A DNA stretch of 41,953 nt from an uncultured Candidatus Saccharibacteria bacterium (GTDB taxonomy: Bacteria > Patescibacteriota > Saccharimonadia > Saccharimonadales > AWTP1-31): NCBI GenBank assembly GCA_903946795.1, contig CAJAXB010000015.1, positions 1 to 41,953 of the forward strand, written 5' to 3'. The stretch's first letter is position 1; each line of letters opens with the position of its first letter. A program made the translations under genes and the position numbers. A model generated the notes under the pieces. The model saw nothing but the letters and a program-made list of their open reading frames with translations, ran no database searches and was not told where the DNA came from. Shown piece after piece: positions 27,853-37,500 of the stretch.

Positions 27853-27879
27853 CTAGCAGACCAGCATATTGAGTGCTAA
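27853..27879 (-). promoter_or_regulatory. Degenerate CIRCE-like operator, dnaK-proximal
   Basis: Minus strand TTAGCACTC-N9-GTCTGCTAG (right arm 6/9 to GAGTGCTAA). Confidence 0.55.
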
Positions 27880-27900
27880 TACAATTGTATCATAATAAAT

Positions 27901-27927
27901 TTGGCAGTCTAGTGTCAAGAGTGCTAA
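27901..27927 (-). promoter_or_regulatory. Degenerate CIRCE-like operator overlapping dnaK promoter
   Basis: Minus strand TTAGCACTC-TTGACACTA-GACTGCCAA (right arm 7/9); the N9 spacer contains a TTGACA -35 and TATGAT lies 18 nt downstream. Confidence 0.75.
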
Positions 27928-27946
27928 TTTTGTTAAATAATAATTA

Positions 27947-28438
27947 TTATTGCTTTGTTACTTTTACCATTGCATGGCGAATGATAGTATCACCGATTTG
28001 GTAGCCTGCTTGTAGTTCTTCAGAAACAATTTCCTTATCCCCTTCTCCGTCATCTACTCCAACAGCTTCATGTACGTGTGGATTGAACTCCTGGCCAACA
28101 GTTGGAATGCGTTGCACACCCATATCAGATAGTGTTTTTTCGAATTGCATGACCACTCCCTGGACACCCTTGACGTAATCATCGTTTTTTAAGTTTTCAG
28201 GTACATGCTTCAGTGCTCTTTCAAAGTTATCAATCACGGGCAGTAACTCGCTCACAACACTTGCTTTTAAGGTCGATTTTAGATTAGTTATCTGCTCATC
28301 ATGACGTCTGCGCATATTCATTGCATCTGCGCGTTCTCGTTGCAAGGCTTCAGTTAGTGTTTCAACTTCGTGTGTCAACAGAGCCGTATGATCAACTTTC
28401 GGTTCTTTTGGTAGTGGTTGTTTCTGGTCTTTAGCCAT
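27947..28438 (-). CDS. grpE: Nucleotide exchange factor GrpE
   Basis: ELLPVIDNFERALKHVPE...FNPHVHEAVGVDDGEGDKEIVSEELQAGYQIGDTIIRHAMVKV. Confidence 0.96.
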   Translation of the reverse strand: MAKDQKQPLPKEPKVDHTALLTHEVETLTEALQRERADAMNMRRRHDEQITNLKSTLKASVVSELLPVIDNFERALKHVPENLKNDDYVKGVQGVVMQFEKTLSDMGVQRIPTVGQEFNPHVHEAVGVDDGEGDKEIVSEELQAGYQIGDTIIRHAMVKVTKQ

Positions 28439-29141
28439 ATAATGCCTCCTCTAATGCTTCTCCTGTGCGTCGTACTAACATCATGACGTCTCGATAACTT
28501 TGCCGTGTTGGACCGAGTACCCCAACATAGCTACTGTCACTATAGTTACTGCGAAATCGACTGACGATGAGTGAGCAACCAGCACTGCGACCAATTGGAT
28601 TCTCTTGACCAATATACACACTTAAGGGTTCGTTCGGTGCGGCTTCGTATAGCCATGGTTCAAGATTATCAAGCAGGCGTGCAACTTCTCGCACTTGCTC
28701 GTTATTAATAAATTCAGGCTGACCAAAAAGATTAGAGAGACCACTCATATAAAGCTGATCTCCAATTGTAGCGATACCAAGGTTATGCGTTAAATCAACT
28801 AACGTATCGACAGCATTTTTTATGATTTGGTCGCTAACACCTCCATGTATAACCCGAGTTGCAAGTGCTTTTTCGGCCCTGCGCTCCACTGCACTTGCTG
28901 GATGATTCGCATTGAGGTTGTTGACGTAATAACGATACCCTTTGTCTGTAGGTATTCTGCCAGCACTCGTATGCGGTTGTGTAATAAGGCCTTGGCGTTC
29001 TAGGACAGCCATTTCAGAACGAATAGTGGCAGAAGAAACAGAAAAAACCTTCGCCAGTAAACTAGAGCCCACAGGGCTAGCCACTTCTGCGTATTGCTCA
29101 ACGATTGCCTGCAATATTCGTACTTGTCGATCAGTTAACAT
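28431..29141 (-). CDS. hrcA: Heat-inducible transcription repressor HrcA (short form)
   Basis: LTDRQVRILQAIVEQYAEVASPVGSSLLAK...VSSATIRSEMAVLERQGLITQPHTSAGRIPTDKGYRYYV. Confidence 0.95.
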   Translation of the reverse strand: MLTDRQVRILQAIVEQYAEVASPVGSSLLAKVFSVSSATIRSEMAVLERQGLITQPHTSAGRIPTDKGYRYYVNNLNANHPASAVERRAEKALATRVIHGGVSDQIIKNAVDTLVDLTHNLGIATIGDQLYMSGLSNLFGQPEFINNEQVREVARLLDNLEPWLYEAAPNEPLSVYIGQENPIGRSAGCSLIVSRFRSNYSDSSYVGVLGPTRQSYRDVMMLVRRTGEALEEALYG

Positions 29142-29150
29142 GTATGTATT

Positions 29151-29177
29151 TTAGCACTTAACGTCAATGACTGCCAG
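29151..29177 (-). promoter_or_regulatory. Degenerate CIRCE-like operator upstream of hrcA
   Basis: Minus strand CTGGCAGTC-ATTGACGTT-AAGTGCTAA with N9 spacer; arms 6/9 and 8/9 to consensus; TTGACG in spacer. Confidence 0.6.
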
Positions 29178-29178
29178 A

Positions 29179-29898
29179 TTAGTGCTTTTGTAGCCTGTCA
29201 AGTAACCGTTCGGCTACTTGTTTTGCTGCACGCTCTTTGTTTGGATCTGCCTTACCATGAGCAATGTCTGTAATGTCTTGAACAACCTCAGGTAGCGCAT
29301 CGTTAATAACAAAGTGGTAATATCCCGTGTTCAATGCTGTCTGTAATTCATTGCGCGCACTTTCCATACGGTGCTGTTTTTCAAGGTCAGCGATTGCTCC
29401 TCGTTTAACCCACCTATTCATCCATTCATCGTAGCTTGGCGGCACAACAAAAATTGCTATAGCTTCAGGATTTGCTTTCATAATAACTTCTACACCTTGC
29501 ACTTCAAGATCGGTAATCGCAAGCTTATTGGCTTGAGCCGCTTTATCAAACTCTTCAATACTTAACCCCGAAACTTGCTGGTCATGAATCAAGGCAGCTT
29601 CGATGTATTTTCCCTGCTTAAGTCTTTCAAGCACTTCTTCTTCACTGCGAAACCAGTATTGGACTCCGTCTTGCTCGAGCACTCCATCATTGAGACGCTT
29701 TTCTCGAGTTGTATCTGAAATAACAGGGTAGAATTGTTCTGTGTTTAAAAGTTCTTCAATAATAGTATTCCGTCCAGAGGCTGTAATTGCGCTTAACATA
29801 ATAAAGTTTGTGCGCGATAGAAGCTCTCTAGAAGTAGCGGACATGACATAAGATTGTAATATTTCTCGGAATTCTTCTGCATGTCGTAGTGTATTCAT
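29179..29898 (-). CDS. Guanylate-kinase-like protein with degenerate P-loop
   Basis: ISDTTREKRLNDGVLEQDGVQYWFRSEEE resembles GMK substrate-binding region; Walker A position reads SAITASGRNT instead of GPSGxGKST. Confidence 0.7.
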   Translation of the reverse strand: MNTLRHAEEFREILQSYVMSATSRELLSRTNFIMLSAITASGRNTIIEELLNTEQFYPVISDTTREKRLNDGVLEQDGVQYWFRSEEEVLERLKQGKYIEAALIHDQQVSGLSIEEFDKAAQANKLAITDLEVQGVEVIMKANPEAIAIFVVPPSYDEWMNRWVKRGAIADLEKQHRMESARNELQTALNTGYYHFVINDALPEVVQDITDIAHGKADPNKERAAKQVAERLLDRLQKH

Positions 29899-29928
29899 AG
29901 TATATTTATAGCAGAAAGATAAAATTTT

Positions 29929-30402
29929 ATGGAGAAAGATATGAAAAAAGCACCGGAATTTTCACTACCAGATCAAAACGGAAAGCTGCGAACGCTTAAA
30001 GAATTTGCTGGACGCTGGATTGTTCTCTATTTCTATCCAAAGGATAATACGCCAGGTTGTACAAAAGAAGCATGCAATTTTAGGGATGAACGTGATGCGA
30101 TTGCAGAGTATGGAAATGCAGTTGTTATTGGCGTGAGTAAGGATTCTGTTGAAAGTCACGCAAAATTTGCTGAGAAGCATAATATTAACTTCACCCTGTT
30201 AAGTGATACTGACCATAAGACTATAGAAGCGTATGGATCGTGGAAAGAAACACATATTCTTGGAGTAACAAAAGGAGCCATTAAGAGAAATACTTATTTA
30301 ATTAGCCCTGATGGTATGATCGCCAAAGAATATGTTGGTGTCAATCCCGTTACGCATGCCGCACAAATCATTAAAGATTTGCAAGAACTAGCCAAGAAGT
30401 AA
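29929..30402 (+). CDS. Peroxiredoxin (Bcp/PrxQ type)
   Basis: FSLPDQNGKLRTLKEFAGRWIVLYFYPKDNTPGCTKEACNFRD. Confidence 0.96.
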   Translation: MEKDMKKAPEFSLPDQNGKLRTLKEFAGRWIVLYFYPKDNTPGCTKEACNFRDERDAIAEYGNAVVIGVSKDSVESHAKFAEKHNINFTLLSDTDHKTIEAYGSWKETHILGVTKGAIKRNTYLISPDGMIAKEYVGVNPVTHAAQIIKDLQELAKK

Positions 30403-30438
30403 TAAATATAGATGTGTTAGTACTGTATACTGACAGGT

Positions 30439-30762
30439 ATGAAACCTACATTCAATCTTGACGAAGCAAAGCTAACTGTAAAACGATTCCGACTCATTTC
30501 AGCCGTAGCGCTGGGTACTTTATTGTTTGGCACGTGGGCATATCACCTCATAGAAAAATGGTCTTGGGTTGACTCATTTTATTTCTGTGTGGTCAGCCTT
30601 ACGACTGTTGGCTATGGAGACATTACTCCATCTACTCGGTTCGGTAAATTATTTACTTGTCTGTATCTACTCATTGGTGTCGCTATTATAGCCTCACTTG
30701 TCAATATTTTGCTCAAAGGGACAATTGCACGTCGGCGACTAAAAAAATATGAGGAGCAGTAA
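30439..30762 (+). CDS. Two-TM potassium channel family protein
   Basis: Selectivity filter SLTTVGYGDITPST flanked by two TM helices. Confidence 0.93.
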   Translation: MKPTFNLDEAKLTVKRFRLISAVALGTLLFGTWAYHLIEKWSWVDSFYFCVVSLTTVGYGDITPSTRFGKLFTCLYLLIGVAIIASLVNILLKGTIARRRLKKYEEQ

Positions 30763-31847
30763 TGCATACCGATAAAATAAAATTCACAAAGTCTCAACAA
30801 AAAGCTCTATCGATAGCAGTTATTATTGCACTCATAGTGGGCACACTGTTTCTTCGAGCCTATATAGGACTCCTTGCCGTAGCTGCAATAGTCTCATTTA
30901 TATTTTATCCAGTTTATGATTTTATTTTGAATAAAACTAAAAGAAAAAATCTTGCTGCCAATGCGACATTTCTCATTAGTTTACTCGTGTTTATTATTCC
31001 AGTCTTTCTAGTCAGTGCAGTAACAATTGTGCAATTAAGCCAGATTATTAAAGATATAGCTAAGATTTCAAGCTCCGTAGATTTCAATCAGCACTTTAGA
31101 GATTTTATTAATCAAATCAATTCATTCCTGAATCAGCTGCCAGGAAATGGACTTTCACTATCAACGGAAAGCATCACTAAATCTCTACAAAATAATCTAT
31201 CATCCATTGCTAATAGTATTCTCAGTGCCCTGCAATCATCAATTGGAAGTATTCCACGAATTATTACGCAGTTTATTATTTATATCTACGTATTTGTTTC
31301 GATACTCCTGCATAGAGATACTCTTGTTGCAATGCTCAAGAAGCTCAATCCAATGGGGAGCGATATAACCGAATTATACCTTAAGCGCGCGGGACTCATG
31401 ACAGGAGCCATGGTTCGTGGCCAATTCGTGATTGCGGTACTTCAAGGATTGGTTGGAGCCCTCTTTTTACGTATTTGTGGTGTCGACTATTTCGCTTTTT
31501 TCTGGCTCTTATTGACAGCTCTTTCAATCATTCCGCTTGGTGGGGGGATCATTATTATCCCATTCGGTATCATTAATTTACTCATTGGAAACTACTGGCA
31601 AGGACTTGTCCTATTACTTAGTCACTTCCTGATCACGACAAATATCGACAATGTATTGCGCCCTAAGATGGTTCCTAAAGATGCTAAATTAAATTCTGCA
31701 TTAACTATTCTTTCAGTCTTTGCAGGGATTGGCATCTTTGGCTTTATTGGAATTATCATCGGACCAGTTGTTATGATTATTCTGGTTACAACAATACAGG
31801 TCTACCTTCAAGACGAACAAAAATCTATCGAATCAAAAACTACCTAG
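30762..31847 (+). CDS. AI-2E family transporter-like permease
   Basis: Multiple TMs and LLSHFLITTNIDNVLRPKMVPKDAKLNSALTILSVFAGIGIFGFIGIIIGPVV. Confidence 0.9.
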   Translation: MHTDKIKFTKSQQKALSIAVIIALIVGTLFLRAYIGLLAVAAIVSFIFYPVYDFILNKTKRKNLAANATFLISLLVFIIPVFLVSAVTIVQLSQIIKDIAKISSSVDFNQHFRDFINQINSFLNQLPGNGLSLSTESITKSLQNNLSSIANSILSALQSSIGSIPRIITQFIIYIYVFVSILLHRDTLVAMLKKLNPMGSDITELYLKRAGLMTGAMVRGQFVIAVLQGLVGALFLRICGVDYFAFFWLLLTALSIIPLGGGIIIIPFGIINLLIGNYWQGLVLLLSHFLITTNIDNVLRPKMVPKDAKLNSALTILSVFAGIGIFGFIGIIIGPVVMIILVTTIQVYLQDEQKSIESKTT

Positions 31848-32742
31848 CTTTTTGTAAGAAACTTGGTCGCGATATACGAACATATGCAATTGCGAGCAAT
31901 AAGAGACCAAGAATGAACATATATGACATCTGAGATAAGAATGGGCTCCAAAATGCATCATACAAATTAGATGTTAGTGTGCGTAAGTTAGTTGATTGTA
32001 GCATTGCAATTGCCGGAGGCTTTACAACAGGACCAATAATCATGCCGAGTACTGAAGATGACATCAATAGGATTCCAGCACGCTTGAAACCTTGGCGTAT
32101 GCTTAATTTACGCAATCGAATAATCGCCACAAACAAACCAATGATTGCAAGAGATGCAAAAGGAACCATCCAAGCAAGAATAACGCTATATTTATAGAAC
32201 GATGGAATGGTGCCTGGTTCAACCAACACAATCTTATCTGGAATTGTTGAGGAATCAATAGAAACTGAGCTTGATTTATCGACAACATCAACAGCCTTAC
32301 TTAAAGCAATAATAATAGGCTTAATTTCCGAAAGACTAATTTCGATTGGTTTTTGCTTTGGAGATGTAAGATAGACTACGGTATCATTTGATACCCGAGT
32401 CACTAGTTTATTTGCAATATCCGTTCCAAGTAGTGAAGTAACAATAGACGCAAGCTTATCTCCAGCAACACGTCCGAGAATTGGCTTGTCTTTGAAAACT
32501 TGATCTGATACTTCGTTACCTATAGCTTCACGACTACTATCTAATGCAAGGACACTGCTTACCTTTTGTGAGAAATTTTGACTATTTATAAAGTTTTGGT
32601 TCATCCAATAGGCTGAGTGTAATACGAGCAATAATACTACTATGCACGCGGAAGCAGCACCACTAAACCAGCGCTTCGCTCGATCTTTATGCGTGCGTGA
32701 TGTTGAAATCGCTTTACTTGGTGTCTTTTTTGTTGATGCCAT
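31840..32742 (-). CDS. Hypothetical membrane protein
   Basis: 300 aa, N-terminal TM, large extracytoplasmic region, three C-terminal TMs. Confidence 0.75.
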   Translation of the reverse strand: MASTKKTPSKAISTSRTHKDRAKRWFSGAASACIVVLLLVLHSAYWMNQNFINSQNFSQKVSSVLALDSSREAIGNEVSDQVFKDKPILGRVAGDKLASIVTSLLGTDIANKLVTRVSNDTVVYLTSPKQKPIEISLSEIKPIIIALSKAVDVVDKSSSVSIDSSTIPDKIVLVEPGTIPSFYKYSVILAWMVPFASLAIIGLFVAIIRLRKLSIRQGFKRAGILLMSSSVLGMIIGPVVKPPAIAMLQSTNLRTLTSNLYDAFWSPFLSQMSYMFILGLLLLAIAYVRISRPSFLQKAR

Positions 32743-33091
32743 AATTTGAAATAATTAAAAATCCTACTGCGATAACTACGAGAGCTTGAAATGCCTGACC
32801 TAACGATGTGCCGCCAAGGTTAAATCGACTAATCAGTGCCGCAACACCTGCGAGCAGTAACAATAGACCTGCAGCTGCATGCTTTGGGGCGGTAGAAATT
32901 CCTGCGATTATGAACGCGAATGGCCACAATGCACTTATAACGTCATAACCGACTAAGTTCTTTAGCGCATCGAAGAAAATAATTATGCCAAGCGTTACGA
33001 TAATATATCCAAATAATTTGTAATTGACCATTATTATTTTTGTATCCTTATTGTTTATATATTTCTGTATGTAGCTTACTCCAGTTGACAA
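32714..33091 (-). CDS. Small multi-TM membrane protein (LiaI/LiaF TM-like)
   Basis: LFGYIIVTLGIIIFFDALKNLVGYDVISALWPFAFIIAGI; start likely at MVNYKLFG. Confidence 0.6.
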   Translation of the reverse strand: MSTGVSYIQKYINNKDTKIIMVNYKLFGYIIVTLGIIIFFDALKNLVGYDVISALWPFAFIIAGISTAPKHAAAGLLLLLAGVAALISRFNLGGTSLGQAFQALVVIAVGFLIISNYGINKKDTK

Positions 33092-33155
33092 ATATTCTCA
33101 ATATCTTGACAGGATGCGATATAATTCAAATTAGAACTAACTTTAAGGAGATGCC

Positions 33156-33704
33156 ATGAAGGCTGAGATCGCAATTTATAAAAATAACTGGTGGATGTTC
33201 CTTATCGGGGGTCTAGTTACCCTTCTGTTTGGAATCGTAACAATTATTAACCCTGGTCAGACACTCTTAAGTCTTTCCTTCTTTTTTGGGCTCTACCTAC
33301 TCATTCGTGGTGTGCTTGAAATTATCATTAGCCTCGGGGCAAGCAAGCAAAAGAAACTATGGCTTGCGAACATTGTATTAGGCGCACTAGAAGCAGGTAT
33401 CGGTATTTACCTACTTCAGCGACCGCTGCTCGTACTAAAAACGTTTGTTGTATTTGTAGCACTTGCTTTACTTGTACGTGGCGTCATTCACTTCATTGAA
33501 GCACTCGATTCTACATACCCTGCAACATACCGTACATGGCAAATTATCGCTGCTGTTGCTTCTGTTCTTGCAGCAACACTCGTATGGCGATACCCTGTAC
33601 AAGGAACGCTCGCATTCGTATGGATCATTGGGGTATATGCTATCGTGACAGGACCACTAATGATTGCGTTTGCACTTGAAGCTCGAGACGGCTTTAAAAA
33701 ATAA
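33156..33704 (+). CDS. HdeD/DUF308 family membrane protein
   Basis: WWMFLIGGLVTLLFGIVTIINPGQTLLSLSFFFGLYLLIRGVLEIIISL. Confidence 0.9.
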   Translation: MKAEIAIYKNNWWMFLIGGLVTLLFGIVTIINPGQTLLSLSFFFGLYLLIRGVLEIIISLGASKQKKLWLANIVLGALEAGIGIYLLQRPLLVLKTFVVFVALALLVRGVIHFIEALDSTYPATYRTWQIIAAVASVLAATLVWRYPVQGTLAFVWIIGVYAIVTGPLMIAFALEARDGFKK

Positions 33705-33719
33705 AATCTTGTTCTATCA

Positions 33720-34514
33720 TTGATGCACGTTATTCATCGATTTGCACTTTTACTTAAGAGACTGTTGATTGGCATTGTCTTAGTATTAGTTTGGCTCGCT
33801 GCATACAACATCGTAATAAGTAGCATCTTTGTTGATCGACACTATATTGTAGGCAGTTTAGTACTTTGGATACTAACTGCCTACATTTTTTTACCTCGTA
33901 TACATCGCAGATTATCAAAACTGTATCTTCCCGATTATTTTATTGGGCGGGTACGAACAGCTGACGGCCTGCTGGGTGATCCAGTTAACCTAGGCATCAA
34001 TGGGTCACAAAGGCAATTGATACGTTCTATGAATAATGCAGGATGGCAACAAGCAGACGATGTTACCCTTACTTCTTCATGGAAGATCGTAAAAGCAACA
34101 CTGCTTCGCAAGAGCTACCCTACAGCACCTGTCAGTCCGTTATTTTTATTTGGCAATAAACAAACTATCGCATTCCAACAGGAAGTAGATGGTAATCCCG
34201 CACAAAGACATCATGTTCGGTTTTGGAAAACACCGAGTGGTTGGTTCTTACCTGGTGGGCATACAGTTAAGTGGGTGGGTGCCGCAACATTCGACACGAA
34301 TGTTGGATTTTCATTATTTACACTTCAAATAACCCATAAAATAGCTGAAGATACGGATATAGAACGTGACTACGTGACGCATAGCATTACCAGCCATAAT
34401 GCATCGGCTTCATGTGAGATTATTCAACATTTCTCAACCGGATACCATCACCGAAATGGCGGTGGTGACCGGATAAAAACTGACGGTAACTTGCCAATTA
34501 TTTCATTGAAATAG
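33720..34514 (+). CDS. LssY C-terminal-like domain membrane protein
   Basis: Two TMs, then DPVNLGINGSQRQLIRSMNNAGWQQADDVT...SPLFLFGNKQTIAFQQEVDGNPAQRHHVRFWK. Confidence 0.85.
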   Translation: MMHVIHRFALLLKRLLIGIVLVLVWLAAYNIVISSIFVDRHYIVGSLVLWILTAYIFLPRIHRRLSKLYLPDYFIGRVRTADGLLGDPVNLGINGSQRQLIRSMNNAGWQQADDVTLTSSWKIVKATLLRKSYPTAPVSPLFLFGNKQTIAFQQEVDGNPAQRHHVRFWKTPSGWFLPGGHTVKWVGAATFDTNVGFSLFTLQITHKIAEDTDIERDYVTHSITSHNASASCEIIQHFSTGYHHRNGGGDRIKTDGNLPIISLK

Positions 34515-34520
34515 ACTGTG

Positions 34521-37500
34521 CTATGCAGTATTAATAGCGATTGCTGATGCACCTTTTGCTGGTGCCCTATTCAATGGAAGCGCTACAATCACTGTAGTAC
34601 CTTTATTAAGTTGACTCGTAATGCTAATCTTACCACCAAGTTTATCGATTATTACTTTATCAGCATACAGATCGAGTCCAATACCTTCATAGTTATACTG
34701 CATTGAGTCTGTGCCACGAGTGAAAGGACGAAGCAAACTTGGTAGCTTATCGCTAGAAATACCTATTCCTTGATCCTTTACTGTCATAACAATTTTATTA
34801 AATCGCCTGTGTAAAGTGACGTTCACTGTTCCACCGTCGTTGCTAAATTTAACTGCGTTATCTAGGACTGAAGTAAAGACTTGTTTCATTTCAGCGGGTT
34901 GTATTCGCGACACCACACCAAGATCGATATCAGAAACAATCGTGATTTTCTTTTCTTGAGCCTTTGTTTGCATTTCTCGAATCACACGATTCACGTACGT
35001 CGTAATGTCAAATAGTGGCGGATTATCAGATACATCAGCGAACATAGTGAGGTTATTCAGGGCTACACTGACTTCTTCAAGCTTGGCAAGACCATTAAAG
35101 AAAAGATTCGATTGAGGAATAGCCTTTAGTCCGGCTCCTGCATTCCTTATAGCAGTAACATTCGCGCCAATTGTTGCAGCGGCTTTAGGTATAAACGCGC
35201 TGCGCTTATCATAGAGTTCTTTTTCTATGCGAAGCTGTTCGCGTGCCAGTCGTTTTGTATCTTCCAGCATATCTCGGTATCGGTATGCAAGGACAACTAG
35301 CGCAAGGCTAAGGGTAAACAGTAGCACCTCGATACCAATCCGTATTCTGGATCGACTGAAGACCTCAGCGTACATAAACATTATGTTGGCGAGAATAATC
35401 AACCATAAGGATATTAGCGCAGGAATCCAGACCTCACGTTTAAATAGAGGGTTAGTTTGTTTGGCGTGAATTTGTTTAAGGTCTTTTGTTGATTGTGCAC
35501 CAGAGACTTGATTATCGACAAGTAATTGTTGCACATCGTCAGTATTTTTCTTAATAGCCTTTGTAAGCATCTCGGCTTTTTCTTTAGTAATCTTCTTTAA
35601 TGCAGTGAGCAATTCTACAGCTCCACCCATAATGGCTGATGGGGTATTCAAATAATGCGTAGTTATCGCAAGGAAGTTATCAACCGACTCTTTAGTAGCA
35701 ATAACGCGCAGTAAGCTTCTACGGTACTCCGATAGCTCACTATATTGCCTTAGTGCTTGCCATGAATAGAGTGCAGCGAGAAGAAGAAGTAACAATATGA
35801 ATAGATATGGTAAGCTTTGAGCAACAATTGGAGGTACACTTCCTATCAATACTTTAAGTCCTTTTACGCGTTGTGGGTTGGCGTTAACTTTACCCAGCTT
35901 TTTCGCAATATTTCGAACATAGCCGACAGTTGTTGGATTTGTAAATGAACTTGTTATTTCAGTCGGTGGTATTACCGGAGTAATAGGAGTTGGTGGTGTT
36001 GGAGGGGTTGGAGCAGTCGGTCCTACGCCAGGGTTTTCTGGACTTACAGCGCCCGCTACAAACTTTGGATAATCTTTCTGTTGCGTATACCATAAGCCGT
36101 TAAAGTTCCAGCTCGTAAGCGGGGCATTTGTCTTATTATTAATAAAGTAATTTTGCTGTTTATTATTTTCATTTACCAAATTACAGCTTGGCCTTTTTAC
36201 AACTGGGTCAATGTACATACTGGCCCAGTTTTCAGGAAAATTAGGCTCTATAAGATTATTGTCATTTGCATCAGGAATATACTCTGTCTTATACGCCGTA
36301 TTCACAACATCATAGGCAGATCCGCTTGGTCCAACACAATCATTAACGGTAATTTTTGAACGGTCAAAATAATTATTGGATTGTGAAAGAATATTACTAT
36401 CACTAATGTCATTGCCTACCACTGCGCCTATTGGAGAAAGGGTTAGTCCAGAAAAACCAGCAGTCAGAGTGTCACCTGTGATGCTGAGAGGTGATGCAGA
36501 AAAAACATTACGAATCGTCTGAGGCTTACTGACAAACTCATTAAGATCCGTAATGCCGGATGCTTCCGGGGAAGTAATTTTAGTTATGTTGGGCTTTGGA
36601 ATTGCAAAATTTACTCCAATAATACCGCCCGCAACTGAAGGTATTTCAGGTAACTTCAATTGATTCGGTCTACGATCTTGGGGGAAACTTACTGTAGGCA
36701 TTGAAATTGCACCGCTTGCATATGAGTTCTCAAGCAATCCACCTGGCGCTGCATACACGCCGACAAGACCACCAATAGCACTCGGTGTATACGTACTTAC
36801 ATTATTAACAAATGTCGCACCAGGGTCACGCTCGTTAGGGTTTAAGGTAAATACATTACGAAGTCCAGTAACATTGCTGGTTGCATAGGTGTTGGTGACA
36901 TCAATAGGACGTGAATCATCAAGATACGTTGCTAGATTAATACCAAGGATGGGTACTGAGACTGTGCCGATTTCTGAAATTGCTCCTGCCAAGAATGCTG
37001 TAGCAACTCCTGAGAGACTTCCAAGCTGCCCCGCTATACCACCCGCAAGTGAACCCCTAACGCTACCAGTTGCGTATGACTTATTAATGCTAAGGGACAA
37101 TTCTCCAGATCCTAAAAGACCTCCAGCAATGATGCCATTCACAGATCCTTTCGCAAAGGTAGAGTCAATACGAATTGCAGCTGGAGCAGTTGCCGGATCT
37201 ACGACGTCGGGACTGATGATCGGCACTATATCTGATCCTATGGCGACACCGCTTAATCCTCCAGCAATTGAGATCGAATTATCATTTTTAGAGACTGTTT
37301 CAATAACGGCCTCACCGTCCACGCCCGTATCAACCTCTATACTTTCACGGTTATCATTTACTACATTACCTAGAGCATGTGAGTTTGCCAAAGTCACCTT
37401 ACCAAGCATTACCCCTGTTGCACCACCAGAAATAGTTGCATTGACTCCAGGTCCAATTTTAGTATTACGAACTTCGCCAGTAGCATATGAATTATTTATT

